A stretch of 64,000 bases of DNA from Kribbella capetownensis (GTDB lineage Bacteria; Actinomycetota; Actinomycetes; Propionibacteriales; Kribbellaceae). Positions 8,689-16,547 of this stretch are shown in pieces. The notes below the pieces were generated by a model. The model saw only the letters and a list, made by a program, of their open reading frames with translations, searched no databases and was not told the origin of the DNA. The position numbers were made by a program, and so were the translations under genes. The stretch spans positions 372,001-436,000 of the forward strand of contig NZ_SJKD01000006.1 of assembly GCF_004331485.1 (NCBI RefSeq). The letters run 5' to 3'. Every line of letters begins with the position of its first letter. The stretch's first letter is position 1.

Positions 8689-9252
8689 CTAGTGCGCGGG
8701 GCTCTGGTGTCCTGAGTCTCCGGCCTTGCGGGCCCGGTACGACGCGACACGGGTGCGACTGGAGCAGGTCGGCGAGCAGAACCGGCGCGGTCTGCGCTCG
8801 GCCGGGTTCACGAAGACGCGCTCGCAGTCCGGGGCCGCGCACGAGTCGATCGCGGCGAAGCCATGCCCGGCCGCGAAGCCGGCCAGCCCCAGCGCGGTCG
8901 AGGCAGCGAGCCACTCGGCCCACGTCGCCTCCGGCTTGGCCACATGCAGGTGCCACGGCGACCCGTCATGGTCGGACAGATACGGGCGTACGGCGTACTC
9001 CGCGAGCACCTCGTTGAGCACTCGGGCCGCGTCCGTCGGGTCGGCGTGGAACACCGGCCGGATCCGCTCGCGGACGGCCCGGACCGCGTCCAGGTCGCCC
9101 TCGTCCAGCGTGATCGGGTCCGTCTCACCGTGCTCCAGCAGGAACCCGCGGACATCGTCAGGCTCATTGAGCTGCTCTGGGTCGCGGGTGCGCGTATTGA
9201 CCAGATCGACCGCGAGCCGGATCAGCCGGTCCGGCGTCTGGATCTCCACCAC
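8689..9252 (-). CDS. CGNR zinc-finger transcriptional regulator (1)
   Basis: This 187-residue protein has an N-terminal ABATE-type stress domain (about 1-130) and a C-terminal treble-clef CGNR-type zinc finger. The zinc-finger cysteines lie in CAAPDC and RRFCSPTCSSR, and the conserved last part reads SSRTRVASYRAR in place of the canonical CGNR. It is divergent from an MFS transporter gene, and the 68-base spacer carries four TAACG words. The simplest reading is an autoregulated repressor or activator of the exporter. A second CGNR gene lies at 38328-38912. Confidence 0.85.
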   Translation of the reverse strand: MVEIQTPDRLIRLAVDLVNTRTRDPEQLNEPDDVRGFLLEHGETDPITLDEGDLDAVRAVRERIRPVFHADPTDAARVLNEVLAEYAVRPYLSDHDGSPWHLHVAKPEATWAEWLAASTALGLAGFAAGHGFAAIDSCAAPDCERVFVNPAERRPRRFCSPTCSSRTRVASYRARKAGDSGHQSPAH

Positions 9253-9262
9253 TTCTCCTTCC

Positions 9263-9309
9263 CGTAACGTGTTTGCTAGCGTAACGCGTAACGACGGATA
9301 TAGCGTTAC
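9263..9309. promoter_or_regulatory. Repeated TAACG operator between CGNR regulator and MFS gene
   Basis: CGTAACG occurs at 9263-9269, 9280-9286 and 9287-9293, and its inverse CGTTAC at 9304-9309. All four copies fall in the 68-base divergent spacer. TAACG should be rare in such GC-rich DNA, so this is very likely the binding site of the CGNR protein or another local regulator. Confidence 0.6.
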
Positions 9310-9320
9310 AGGAGGTCGGC

Positions 9321-10496
9321 GTGCCCAGCTACTACCTCGCCGCGACCCTCGCCCGGCTCGCGGACGAGATGGTCGCGTTCACGCTGGTGCTGCTCGTGCT
9401 GGAGCGGACGGACAGTCCTGCGCTCGCAGGTCTCACCGGGGCCGCCTACGCCTTGCCGGCCGTGGTCACCGGCCCGCTGCTCGGTGCCTGGCTCGACCGG
9501 ACGCCGTACCGTCGCTCCGCGTTGGCGCTCAACCAGGCCGTGCTCGGTGTGGTCATGCTGAGCCTGCTCGGCGTCGTCGGCCACAGCGCGCATTGGGTCA
9601 CGCCGGTGCTGGCGGCTGTCGCCGGGGCGACGCTGCCGATGGTGAGTGGTGGATTCACGAGCATGCTGCCGAGCCTTGTCCCGCAGGAGCGGTTGGCTCG
9701 CGCGAACTCGCTGGAAGCAGCGAGCTTCGGAGCGGCGACGATCGCCGGTCCGGCGACTGCAGCGACCATCTCGGCGGTGTTCTCGGTGGAGACCGCCGTA
9801 CTGGTGATCGCGCTGGCGGCAACGCTGAGCATCGTCGCCATCACGCGGCTGCCGACGCTCCCACGCGCGGTGACCGATGGCGAACCGTTCATGGCCTCGG
9901 TCATTGGCGGACTGACCCATCTGGCGCGCACACCGCGGCTGCGCGCGTCCACTGTCACCACCACGTTGCTACTGGGCGCGATGGGCATTCTGCTGATCAC
10001 ACTGCCGCTGCACATGAAGTCTCTCGGCATGCCGACGTCCGCTGCGGGCTATCTGTGGACGGCACTGGAGGTCGGCAGCGTCACAACGGCTCTACTACTC
10101 GGACGACTCCAGACCCGCTGGCGTCCGGAGTACGTCGTGATGGTGTCCGTTGCGGCGTACGGACTGGCCATGCTGACGTGGCCGCTAGCCGGATCCTTCG
10201 CAGTACTCCTCCTGCTGGCGGTTGTGGCCGGACTGCTGCAGGGGCCGACCATGCCGGCCATGTTCGCGGCGCGGCAGCAGTACAGCCCGGAGTCCCTGCA
10301 GGGCCGGGTCAGCACGACCGCAGCCAGCCTGCGCGTCGGCACTGCCGCGCTCGGACAGGCTGCGGGCGGCCTGCTGGTACCGGTCATCGGCACGCACAAG
10401 GCCCTGCTTGTTGTAGCCGTCGGACTGGTCGCCGCCGCGGTGCTCGGTCGCGTGGCCGGCGTCCAGACCAGGGAGCCTGTGCTCAGTCGAGGATGA
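9321..10496 (+). CDS. MFS transporter (probable drug/metabolite exporter)
   Basis: This 391-residue integral membrane protein has about 12 hydrophobic helices, with the MFS loop-2 motif region GAWLDRTPYRR and a second-half LLLGRLQTRW loop. It starts at GTG 9321 with GGAGG five bases upstream. It resembles the DHA-type exporters and is divergently transcribed from a CGNR regulator, which is the usual arrangement for a ligand-controlled efflux pump. The substrate is unknown. Its 3' end overlaps the convergent SIS gene by 14 bases. Confidence 0.82.
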   Translation: MPSYYLAATLARLADEMVAFTLVLLVLERTDSPALAGLTGAAYALPAVVTGPLLGAWLDRTPYRRSALALNQAVLGVVMLSLLGVVGHSAHWVTPVLAAVAGATLPMVSGGFTSMLPSLVPQERLARANSLEAASFGAATIAGPATAATISAVFSVETAVLVIALAATLSIVAITRLPTLPRAVTDGEPFMASVIGGLTHLARTPRLRASTVTTTLLLGAMGILLITLPLHMKSLGMPTSAAGYLWTALEVGSVTTALLLGRLQTRWRPEYVVMVSVAAYGLAMLTWPLAGSFAVLLLLAVVAGLLQGPTMPAMFAARQQYSPESLQGRVSTTAASLRVGTAALGQAAGGLLVPVIGTHKALLVVAVGLVAAAVLGRVAGVQTREPVLSRG

Positions 10497-11364
10497 CGGA
10501 ACGGGTCAGGCTGCGCGGCTGGTCCGGGTTGAGGCCCAGAGCCAGTGCCTTGGCGACCGCAACGCGCTGCGCCACGACCAGCGACGCCATCGGGTCCAGG
10601 TCGGCGTGATGTACGACGGTTGCCCCGGTGGCGGTGACGTCGTGGAGCAGATTGGCCGGCGAGTCACCAAAGATCCAGACACCGCGGCCTGGCTGCGCGA
10701 TCGCGATCGGACCGTGCCGGTAGTCCATCGCCGGGTACGCCTCGGTCCACGCGGACGCGGCCTCACGCTGCTTCAGCGCCGCCTCGTGCGCCAGGCCGAT
10801 GGTCCACCGCGTGCCGACGTACGTGAGCTGCTCGAGCTTGGCCAACTCGTCCACGTTCACGGTCAGCGCCGTCTCCGCGTCCGCGGCGGCCTGCTCGAGG
10901 TCCTGGCCCAGCGAGGCCCGCAGCAGCGCCAGTGTGGTGGTCGCGAAGCGGGTCTGGACGACGGACTGCTCATCGGCGAAGTCCAGCATGATGGTGTGGT
11001 CGGCCAGCTCGACGATCGGCGAGTCCGGAGTGGCGGTGATCGCGATCGTCGGGAGGTCCGTGGCCCGGATCAGGTCGAGCACCTCGGTCGTCGTACCGGA
11101 CCGGCTGATCACCACCACGGCGTCGTACGTCCGGCCGGCCGGGAACTCCGATCCGGCGAACGCGTCGGTCTCGCCCTGGCCGAGGTCCTCCCGCAGGGCG
11201 GCGTACGCCATCGCCATGAACCAGGACGTGCCGCAGCCGACCGCGGCGACCCGCTGACCGGCCTTCGGCAACGCGCCGCCGTACTGCGCGAAACGGGTCG
11301 AAACCTGCCGCCAGAGGTCAGGTTGAGTGGCGATCTCACTGCTCACGAATGGCGTTGTGGTCAT
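10483..11364 (-). CDS. Double-SIS-domain sugar-phosphate isomerase/deaminase (AgaS/GlmS-like)
   Basis: This 293-residue protein has two SIS folds like the isomerase half of glucosamine-6-phosphate synthase. The phosphate-binding loops are CGTSW (about 44-48) and SRSGTTTE (about 90-97), and the second half has the HEAALKQREAASAWTEAY segment. No glutaminase domain is present, so it should act as a ketose/aldose isomerase or amino-sugar deaminase. It is divergent from a DeoR repressor gene, typical of amino-sugar catabolism. ATG 11364 has a GGAGA ribosome site. The precise substrate is unknown. Confidence 0.8.
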   Translation of the reverse strand: MTTTPFVSSEIATQPDLWRQVSTRFAQYGGALPKAGQRVAAVGCGTSWFMAMAYAALREDLGQGETDAFAGSEFPAGRTYDAVVVISRSGTTTEVLDLIRATDLPTIAITATPDSPIVELADHTIMLDFADEQSVVQTRFATTTLALLRASLGQDLEQAAADAETALTVNVDELAKLEQLTYVGTRWTIGLAHEAALKQREAASAWTEAYPAMDYRHGPIAIAQPGRGVWIFGDSPANLLHDVTATGATVVHHADLDPMASLVVAQRVAVAKALALGLNPDQPRSLTRSVILD

Positions 11365-11386
11365 GTCGTCTCCGCACTTGTCATGG

Positions 11387-11411
11387 TCGAAACTGCTCGA
11401 ACGTGATCGAA
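11387..11411. promoter_or_regulatory. Triple TCGAA repeat, probable DeoR operator
   Basis: TCGAA occurs at 11387, 11397 and 11407, spaced exactly one helical turn (10 bases). It lies between the divergent SIS and deoR-type genes. Direct repeats on one helix face suit DeoR-family binding; assignment is by position. Confidence 0.55.
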
Positions 11412-11465
11412 TGGTGCCAACCAGCCGCCACCCGGCTGACCGATTGTGTGAAGGAGGAGCCCCGG

Positions 11466-12248
11466 GTGAAGCGTTATGAACGCCTCAACACCTTGCTCGA
11501 GTCGCTCGCCGAGAAGGGCGCCATCGACGTCGACGAGCTCGCCGAGCAGTTGCACGTCTCGGCAGCCACGATCCGGCGCGATTTGGACCACCTCGGCAAG
11601 CAGCAGCTCCTCACCCGGACCCGCGGTGGCGCGGTGGCCAACGCGGTGTCGTACGACCTCCCGCTGCGCTACAAGACTGCGCGTTTCGCGTCCGAGAAGC
11701 AGCGGATCGCGCAAGCCGCGGCCACTTTGGTCCGCCGCGGCATGGTGATCGGGATGAACGGCGGCACCACGATCTCCGAGGTGGCCCGCACGCTGGCGAC
11801 CCGGCCGGAGCTGTCCGCCGAGCACGGCGAGCCCGCGTTCACCCTCGTCACCAACGCGCTGAACATCGCCAACGAGCTGATCGTCCGGCCGCACGTGAAG
11901 ATGGTGCTGACCGGTGGCGTGGCCCGGCCGCAGTCGTACGAGATGATCGGGCCGCTGTCGCACCGGATCCTGGCCGACCTGTCCCTGGACATCGCCTTCA
12001 TCGGCGTCGACGGGATCGACGAGACCGGCGCCACCGCCCACCACGAGGGTGAGGCGAACATCAACCAGCTGATCGTCAGCCGGGCCGCCAAGGTCGTCGT
12101 GGTCGCCGACTCCTCCAAGCTCGGCCAGCGCGCGTTCGCGCGGATCTGCGAGCTGAGCGAGATCGACACCCTCGTCACCGACGCCCAGGCCGACGAGAGC
12201 CAGCTGGCCGTGTTCAAGGAAGCCGGCATCGACGTCATCCGCTCCTAG
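11466..12248 (+). CDS. DeoR-family transcriptional repressor
   Basis: This 260-residue protein begins at GTG 11466, chosen for the AAGGAGGAG ribosome site and because KRYERLNTLLESLAEKG is the usual DeoR beginning. An HTH domain covers about 1-58 (VSAATIRRDLDHLGK), and a sugar-phosphate sensor domain of the DeoRC type follows, with the MNGGTTISEVAR and FIGVDGID motifs. It should bind a phosphorylated sugar and repress the divergent SIS gene and itself. The three TCGAA repeats upstream are the likely operator. Confidence 0.87.
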   Translation: MKRYERLNTLLESLAEKGAIDVDELAEQLHVSAATIRRDLDHLGKQQLLTRTRGGAVANAVSYDLPLRYKTARFASEKQRIAQAAATLVRRGMVIGMNGGTTISEVARTLATRPELSAEHGEPAFTLVTNALNIANELIVRPHVKMVLTGGVARPQSYEMIGPLSHRILADLSLDIAFIGVDGIDETGATAHHEGEANINQLIVSRAAKVVVVADSSKLGQRAFARICELSEIDTLVTDAQADESQLAVFKEAGIDVIRS

Positions 12249-12387
12249 CACCCGCATCGCGCCGTTACCTCCCTCCGTGGGTGGCTGATGTCTGCTGAGG
12301 TCGATCATATCTGACTCAAGTGGCAAAGTTATGAGCAAGAGTGCGCAGTCCCTGCGCGGGAGACACGGAATGCGGCCCTCATGCCGC

Positions 12388-12393
12388 TAGGCT
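12388..12393 (+). promoter_or_regulatory. -10 element of O-methyltransferase gene (TAGGCT)
   Basis: TAGGCT ends 11 bases before ATG 12405, leaving room for a very short or absent leader. No ribosome site is visible. Confidence 0.35.
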
Positions 12394-12404
12394 TCTGACT
12401 CAGC

Positions 12405-13082
12405 ATGAGTAGCGCAGCGGCAGAACCTTGGGAGGGCATCATCGCCACCGGCATCGACCCGACGTCCTGGGCATACGCCGAGGACTACACCGGTGAGGAC
12501 GAAGTCGTCACCGGTGCGCGGGCGAGTGCCCAGGACAGCGGCATCGCCGCGATCGGTCCCGGCGCCGCCGCCGCGCTCAGCATGCTCGCGGCCGGCGTGA
12601 GCGCCAAGGCGGTGGTCGAGATCGGCACCGGCACCGGCGTCTCCGGGCTGGCCCTGCTGCGCGGGATGCGCGCGGACGGCACGCTCACCACGGTCGACAT
12701 CGACGCCGAGAACCAGCGGCTCGCCCGGAAGACGTTCCTGGACGCCGGCGTCCCGTCGAACCGGTTCCGCCTGATCGCGGGCTCCGGGCTCGACGTGGTC
12801 ACCCGGCTCACCGACGGCCACTACGACCTGGTCTTCTGCGATGCGGACCGGCGCGAGAACACGGCGTACCTGCACGAGGCACTGCGCCTGCTCCGCCCCG
12901 GCGGCCTGGTCGTCTTCGCCGGCATCCTCACCGGCGGCCGAGTCGCCGACCCCGCTCACCGCGACCCCGACACCAACGCCCTCCGCGACCTGATCCGCGC
13001 GGTCCGCGACGACGACAACCTCGTCTCAGCCCTCCTCCCCACCTCCGAAGGCCTCCTCACCGCCGCCAAGCGCCTCAGCTGA
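12405..13082 (+). CDS. SAM-dependent O-methyltransferase
   Basis: This 225-residue class I methyltransferase has motif I VVEIGTGTGVSG (about 70-81), an acidic motif II TVDIDAE and the catalytic/metal region VFCDADRREN. It belongs to the small cation-dependent O-methyltransferase family (CCoAMT-like) whose mycobacterial member, Rv1220c, sits next to sigE. Here it is separated from sigE by about 4 kb of accessory genes. The substrate is unknown. The last 120 coding bases are strongly C-rich and G-poor. Confidence 0.85.
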   Translation: MSSAAAEPWEGIIATGIDPTSWAYAEDYTGEDEVVTGARASAQDSGIAAIGPGAAAALSMLAAGVSAKAVVEIGTGTGVSGLALLRGMRADGTLTTVDIDAENQRLARKTFLDAGVPSNRFRLIAGSGLDVVTRLTDGHYDLVFCDADRRENTAYLHEALRLLRPGGLVVFAGILTGGRVADPAHRDPDTNALRDLIRAVRDDDNLVSALLPTSEGLLTAAKRLS

Positions 13083-13122
13083 TCACCACAATCAGCGAGC
13101 CGTCATTACTGATTGCTGATCA
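13080..13122. terminator. Nested hairpin after O-methyltransferase gene
   Basis: TGATCA (13080-13085) pairs with TGATCA (13117-13122), enclosing AATCAG (13090-13095) and CTGATT (13109-13114). The hairpin overlaps the stop codon. There is no T-run, so termination is only suggested. Confidence 0.35.
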
Positions 13123-13773
13123 AGGGCGGGGGAACCTGCTAAAGAAACCTACAAACCTACCAAGACGACACCTGATTAGTACGTTTCGTAGGCTTCTTCG
13201 GGAGTGCGATCGTTCGCCGATGTCAGGCGCGCAGAGCGTGTCGTCGACGCCCGTGCCGGCCTACTCCGGAACCGCGGCGAGCAGGAGCTGGCCGAAACGC
13301 ACCAGACTACTCATTTCACAGCGACTGGTGCCCGCTGAACATCGCGCTGCACTTCAGCCCGGACGAAGGCGTGCGCGGCGCCGTTCGGTGTCGTAGTCCC
13401 GCCGAAGCCAACCTGAGTGCGTGGACCGGTAAACGTCGCCTGGATCGCCCACCGGGCGGATCCGCCGCCATGCCGACAAACCGGCAGTGACGCGCGCCGA
13501 TGGCAGGTTATGTCGCCGATGGCGCTCTGAAACCCCGCCAGCAGGCGAAGATGTCGCTACCGATGCCCTCGGCAACCAACTGGTGTCCACGGATTCAGGC
13601 TGAACGTGTCCGTGTGCAGACGGACAGGACGTATAAGGCCAATCGGTAGTGCAGCTGAGCGCAGCTGGCGTCCTGTGTACGGTGTCTCGCAGGTGCACTA
13701 CCTGTCGATCTGCACGCAGGCAGCTGCCCAGCCGAAACCACCAGCACCGCCGTCAGAAACCCGACCAAGGCGT
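13123..13773. other. 650-base region without a convincing gene
   Basis: No frame here has the codon bias of the neighbours. It holds short hairpins, for example TGTCCGT/ACGGACA at 13607-13626 and GGTAGTGCA (13645-13653) with TGCACTACC (13694-13702). A short frame from GTG 13204 to about 13338 is open but unrecognised. The region may be decayed sequence at an old insertion point between the O-methyltransferase gene and the kynurenine block. Confidence 0.5.
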
Positions 13774-14496
13774 TTAGCCGGTGAGGCGGGTCAGTTCTGT
13801 GGTCAGTTCGTGCCAGTGGGGGCTTTGGGGGTCGATCAGGTCGTAGTGGCCGGCGCCTTCGACGCGGTGGAGGCGGGCGGTGGGGTGCTCGGTGAAGTAG
13901 GACTCGGTGATGGTGAGTGGGACGCGGATGTCGGCGGTGCCGTGGATGATGCTGATCGGGGCGATCGCGGCGGGCAGGTGCACCGGGTCGAGGTCGTTGC
14001 GTACGCCGTCGCCGATGAAGTCCTGTACGGCGCCCTTGTCCAGGCCGAGCCGGTCGGCCATCTGGAGGTCGGCGACCGGGGCCAGCGCGACCACACCGCG
14101 GAGGCGGACCGGGTTCAGCGTCGAGGCTACCCACAGCGCGAGCTGACCGCCCGCCGAGTGGCCGACCAGCACGTAGCCGGCATGTACGTCGACCAGGTCC
14201 GGGAGCGACTCGATCGCCGCACGGACGTCCGACGTACTCGCGTCGGGGTCGCCGGGCTCGCGACGGTACTCCAGCGACAGCACCGGCCAGCCGAGGTCGG
14301 AGAGCGCCTCGCCGAGCGGGCGGGCGTGTTTGCGGTCGTACTCCGGCCGCCAGAAGCCACCGTGCACGAACACGACCAGCGGCCGGTACTCCTTGGCATG
14401 CCAGTAGTCGATCACCTGGTCCGCGTGGTCGCCGTACCGGAGCTCCTCGTCGGGCTCACGGGCCGCGCGGGTCAGAACCGATCGGTCTTCACTCAT
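13774..14496 (-). CDS. Alpha/beta-hydrolase, probable kynurenine formamidase
   Basis: This 240-residue alpha/beta hydrolase has the HGGFW oxyanion motif at 45-49 and nucleophile Ser114 in GHSAGG, with the acid/base pair in HGTADIRVP and GAGHYD. HGG[FY]W followed by GHSAGG is the signature of the arylformamidases that open N-formylkynurenine. Its ATG overlaps the stop of the ACMSD gene by one base, and it is the last gene of a kynurenine-degrading run, which supports this role over a generic esterase. The bacterial KynB family is structurally different, so this would be the animal-type formamidase. Confidence 0.72.
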   Translation of the reverse strand: MSEDRSVLTRAAREPDEELRYGDHADQVIDYWHAKEYRPLVVFVHGGFWRPEYDRKHARPLGEALSDLGWPVLSLEYRREPGDPDASTSDVRAAIESLPDLVDVHAGYVLVGHSAGGQLALWVASTLNPVRLRGVVALAPVADLQMADRLGLDKGAVQDFIGDGVRNDLDPVHLPAAIAPISIIHGTADIRVPLTITESYFTEHPTARLHRVEGAGHYDLIDPQSPHWHELTTELTRLTG

Positions 14497-15506
14497 CAGA
14501 CCTCCCGAGGCTGCTCTGTCCTCCCGAGAAAGTGCAGAGCGTTCGTGGACAGCAGCTTGTGCCGCTGGTCCGCGGACAGGAAACCGGCTTTCCGTACCAC
14601 CTCCCCGACCGGCCGCTCGCCCAGTGGATATGGATAGTCACTGCCGACCAGTACCCGATCTTCCCCCAAGGTATCGACAAGTAGCCGCAAAGGCGCTGAT
14701 TCGAACACCACCGTGTCGACCACGAACCGATCCAGGTAGTGAGAGGGTGGGTGCTCGGAGCAACCACGCACGATGTCGCCACGCCGGTGCCAGGCGTTCT
14801 CCAGCCGCCCCAGCCAGAACGCGAAACTCCCACCGCCGTGGGCGAAACAGATCCGCAGCAACGGCGGCAACGCGTCGAAGGCCCCGCCGAGAATCATCGC
14901 CAGCACCGACAGATGGGTCTCGGCCGGCATCCCGGTCAGCCAGCGGGCCATCCAGCGATCCAGCCGCGGACCGCCCGCCATGTCCCACGGATGCACCAGC
15001 ACCGGCATCCCGGTCTCCGCACAGTGCTTGAGAAAGGCAACGATCCCGGCGTCGTCGAGGTCCTTGTCGCCGACATGGTTGCCGATCTCGACACCGGCGT
15101 GACCGGCGGCCCGGCACCGGTCGACCTCGGCGCAGGCGCCGTCCGGGTCCTGCAACGGCACCTGGCAGAACGGCACGAACCGGCTGTCCCCGGCGAGCGT
15201 CTCCAGCGTCAGGTCGTTGAAGATCCTGGCCAGCTTGACCGCCTGGTCAGCGGGCCGGTCGTAGCCGAAGAACACCGGCGTCGGCGAGACCACCTGCAGG
15301 TCGATGCCGTCAGCATCCATGTCGGTACGGCGTACGGCGGGATCCCAGGCCTGTGGACCGATCGGGCGGAACTCGGTCGAGCCGACCATGATCATCGCGG
15401 TCCGCTCGGAGTCGATCCGCAGCCACGGCCAGCCGTCGCCGCCGCACGCTACCGAGAGATCCGGCCAGCCCTTCGGCACCAGATGGGTGTGGACATCAAC
15501 AGTCAT
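14496..15506 (-). CDS. 2-amino-3-carboxymuconate-6-semialdehyde decarboxylase
   Basis: This 336-residue amidohydrolase carries the metal ligands His6, His8, His172, His223 and Asp290 (HTH, LVHPWD, AHGGG, GSDYPYP). Arg47 and Arg234 match the two substrate-binding arginines of Pseudomonas ACMSD. It decarboxylates ACMS to 2-aminomuconate semialdehyde, diverting carbon from quinolinate/NAD synthesis to breakdown. It overlaps its upstream neighbour (3-hydroxyanthranilate dioxygenase) and downstream neighbour (formamidase) by one base each (TGATG), so all three are translationally linked. Confidence 0.9.
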   Translation of the reverse strand: MTVDVHTHLVPKGWPDLSVACGGDGWPWLRIDSERTAMIMVGSTEFRPIGPQAWDPAVRRTDMDADGIDLQVVSPTPVFFGYDRPADQAVKLARIFNDLTLETLAGDSRFVPFCQVPLQDPDGACAEVDRCRAAGHAGVEIGNHVGDKDLDDAGIVAFLKHCAETGMPVLVHPWDMAGGPRLDRWMARWLTGMPAETHLSVLAMILGGAFDALPPLLRICFAHGGGSFAFWLGRLENAWHRRGDIVRGCSEHPPSHYLDRFVVDTVVFESAPLRLLVDTLGEDRVLVGSDYPYPLGERPVGEVVRKAGFLSADQRHKLLSTNALHFLGRTEQPREV

Positions 15507-16024
15507 CAGGCCTTACCCGGGTGCAGCGTGCCGCAGTCCGGGCAGGTGCGCGCGTCCTCGCTGTCGTAGAAGGCCTTGAACACCGGTGGCAGATCGGCCA
15601 CGATGTCGGTCACCTGGAGCTCGACCTCGTGCACGATCCCGTTGCAGTTGGCGCAGTACCAGCGGAACTTCTCCAGCGTGCCCGGCTCCCGGACCCGCTC
15701 GATCACCAGTCCGATGCTGTCCGGCCCGCGCTGCGGCGAGTGCGGCATGTTCCGCGGCAGCACCCACATCTCTCCCGCGTTCACCGCAACGGTCGCGGGC
15801 CCGTCGTCGGTGACGACGTTGACCCGGAGCTCGCCCTTGATCTGGTAGAAGAACTCCTCGTACGGGTCGACGTGGAAGTCGGTGCGCTGGTTCGGCCCGC
15901 CGACCACCATCGTGATGAAGTCGTCCCCGGTCGGGAACATCTGCTTGTTGCCGACCGGCGGCTTCAGCAGATGCTTGTTCTCCTCGATCCACTGCGGGAA
16001 GTTCGTCGACTCCAGATTCGCCAT
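15506..16024 (-). CDS. 3-hydroxyanthranilate 3,4-dioxygenase
   Basis: This 172-residue cupin has the family active site: Arg47, His51, Glu57, His95 and Arg99. The two C-terminal rubredoxin-like pairs Cys124/Cys127 and Cys161/Cys164 are those of the bacterial enzyme. It opens the ring of 3-hydroxyanthranilate with Fe(II) to give ACMS, the substrate of the next gene. ATG 16024 has an AAAGGAG ribosome site and lies 3 bases after the ridA-like gene. Confidence 0.93.
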   Translation of the reverse strand: MANLESTNFPQWIEENKHLLKPPVGNKQMFPTGDDFITMVVGGPNQRTDFHVDPYEEFFYQIKGELRVNVVTDDGPATVAVNAGEMWVLPRNMPHSPQRGPDSIGLVIERVREPGTLEKFRWYCANCNGIVHEVELQVTDIVADLPPVFKAFYDSEDARTCPDCGTLHPGKA

Positions 16025-16027
16025 GCC

Positions 16028-16453
16028 CTACTCCTTTGCACCGTGCGGGATCGCCGCTACGGCCTGGATCTCGATCAGCAGCTGGGGATGCGGCAGCTGA
16101 TGGACTGCGACGGTGGTCCGGACCGGCCCGGACTCGTCGAAGAATTCGGCGTACACCTCGTTGTAGCCCCCGAAGTCGTTCATCGACACCAGGTACGTCG
16201 TCACGCTGACCAGGTCATCGAGTCCGGCGCCGACCGCCGCCAGGATGTCCCGGATGTTCTCCAGCACCGCCCGGGTCTGCACCTTGATGTCCAGCGACAC
16301 CGTGCCGAGTTCGTCGACCGAGGCACCCGCGATGGTGTTGTCCGGCAACCGGCTGGAAGTTCCCGACACGAACGCGAACCCACCGCTCACCTTCACGTGC
16401 GGGAACCGCCCCCGCGGCACCGCCTTCCCCGCCACCACCGTCGCGTCGGCCAT
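16028..16453 (-). CDS. RidA-family protein, probable 2-aminomuconate deaminase
   Basis: I start this gene at ATG 16453 with an AAGGA ribosome site, giving 141 residues. It is a YjgF/RidA fold with the conserved Arg in PVRTTVAVHQLP and the LLIEIQAVA end. In nitrobenzene and kynurenine pathways a RidA-like protein hydrolyses 2-aminomuconate to 4-oxalocrotonate, and the neighbours supply the preceding steps, so this specific role is likely. A generic imine deaminase is the alternative. It is the first gene of the second half of the kynurenine run and is divergent from the NTPase gene. Confidence 0.78.
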   Translation of the reverse strand: MADATVVAGKAVPRGRFPHVKVSGGFAFVSGTSSRLPDNTIAGASVDELGTVSLDIKVQTRAVLENIRDILAAVGAGLDDLVSVTTYLVSMNDFGGYNEVYAEFFDESGPVRTTVAVHQLPHPQLLIEIQAVAAIPHGAKE

Positions 16454-16534
16454 GTCAGCATCCTTGCCCACCACCCACCATCCGCCAAGTACCTGCCGCA
16501 CCGGCGTCGCGTGGCCACGCACCCCACCCTCCAC

Positions 16535-16540
16535 TACGAT
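16535..16540 (+). promoter_or_regulatory. -10 element of STAND/TPR gene (TACGAT)
   Basis: TACGAT lies seven bases before GTG 16548, the spacing of a leaderless transcript. No ribosome site is present. Confidence 0.35.
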
Positions 16541-16547
16541 CGAACGA

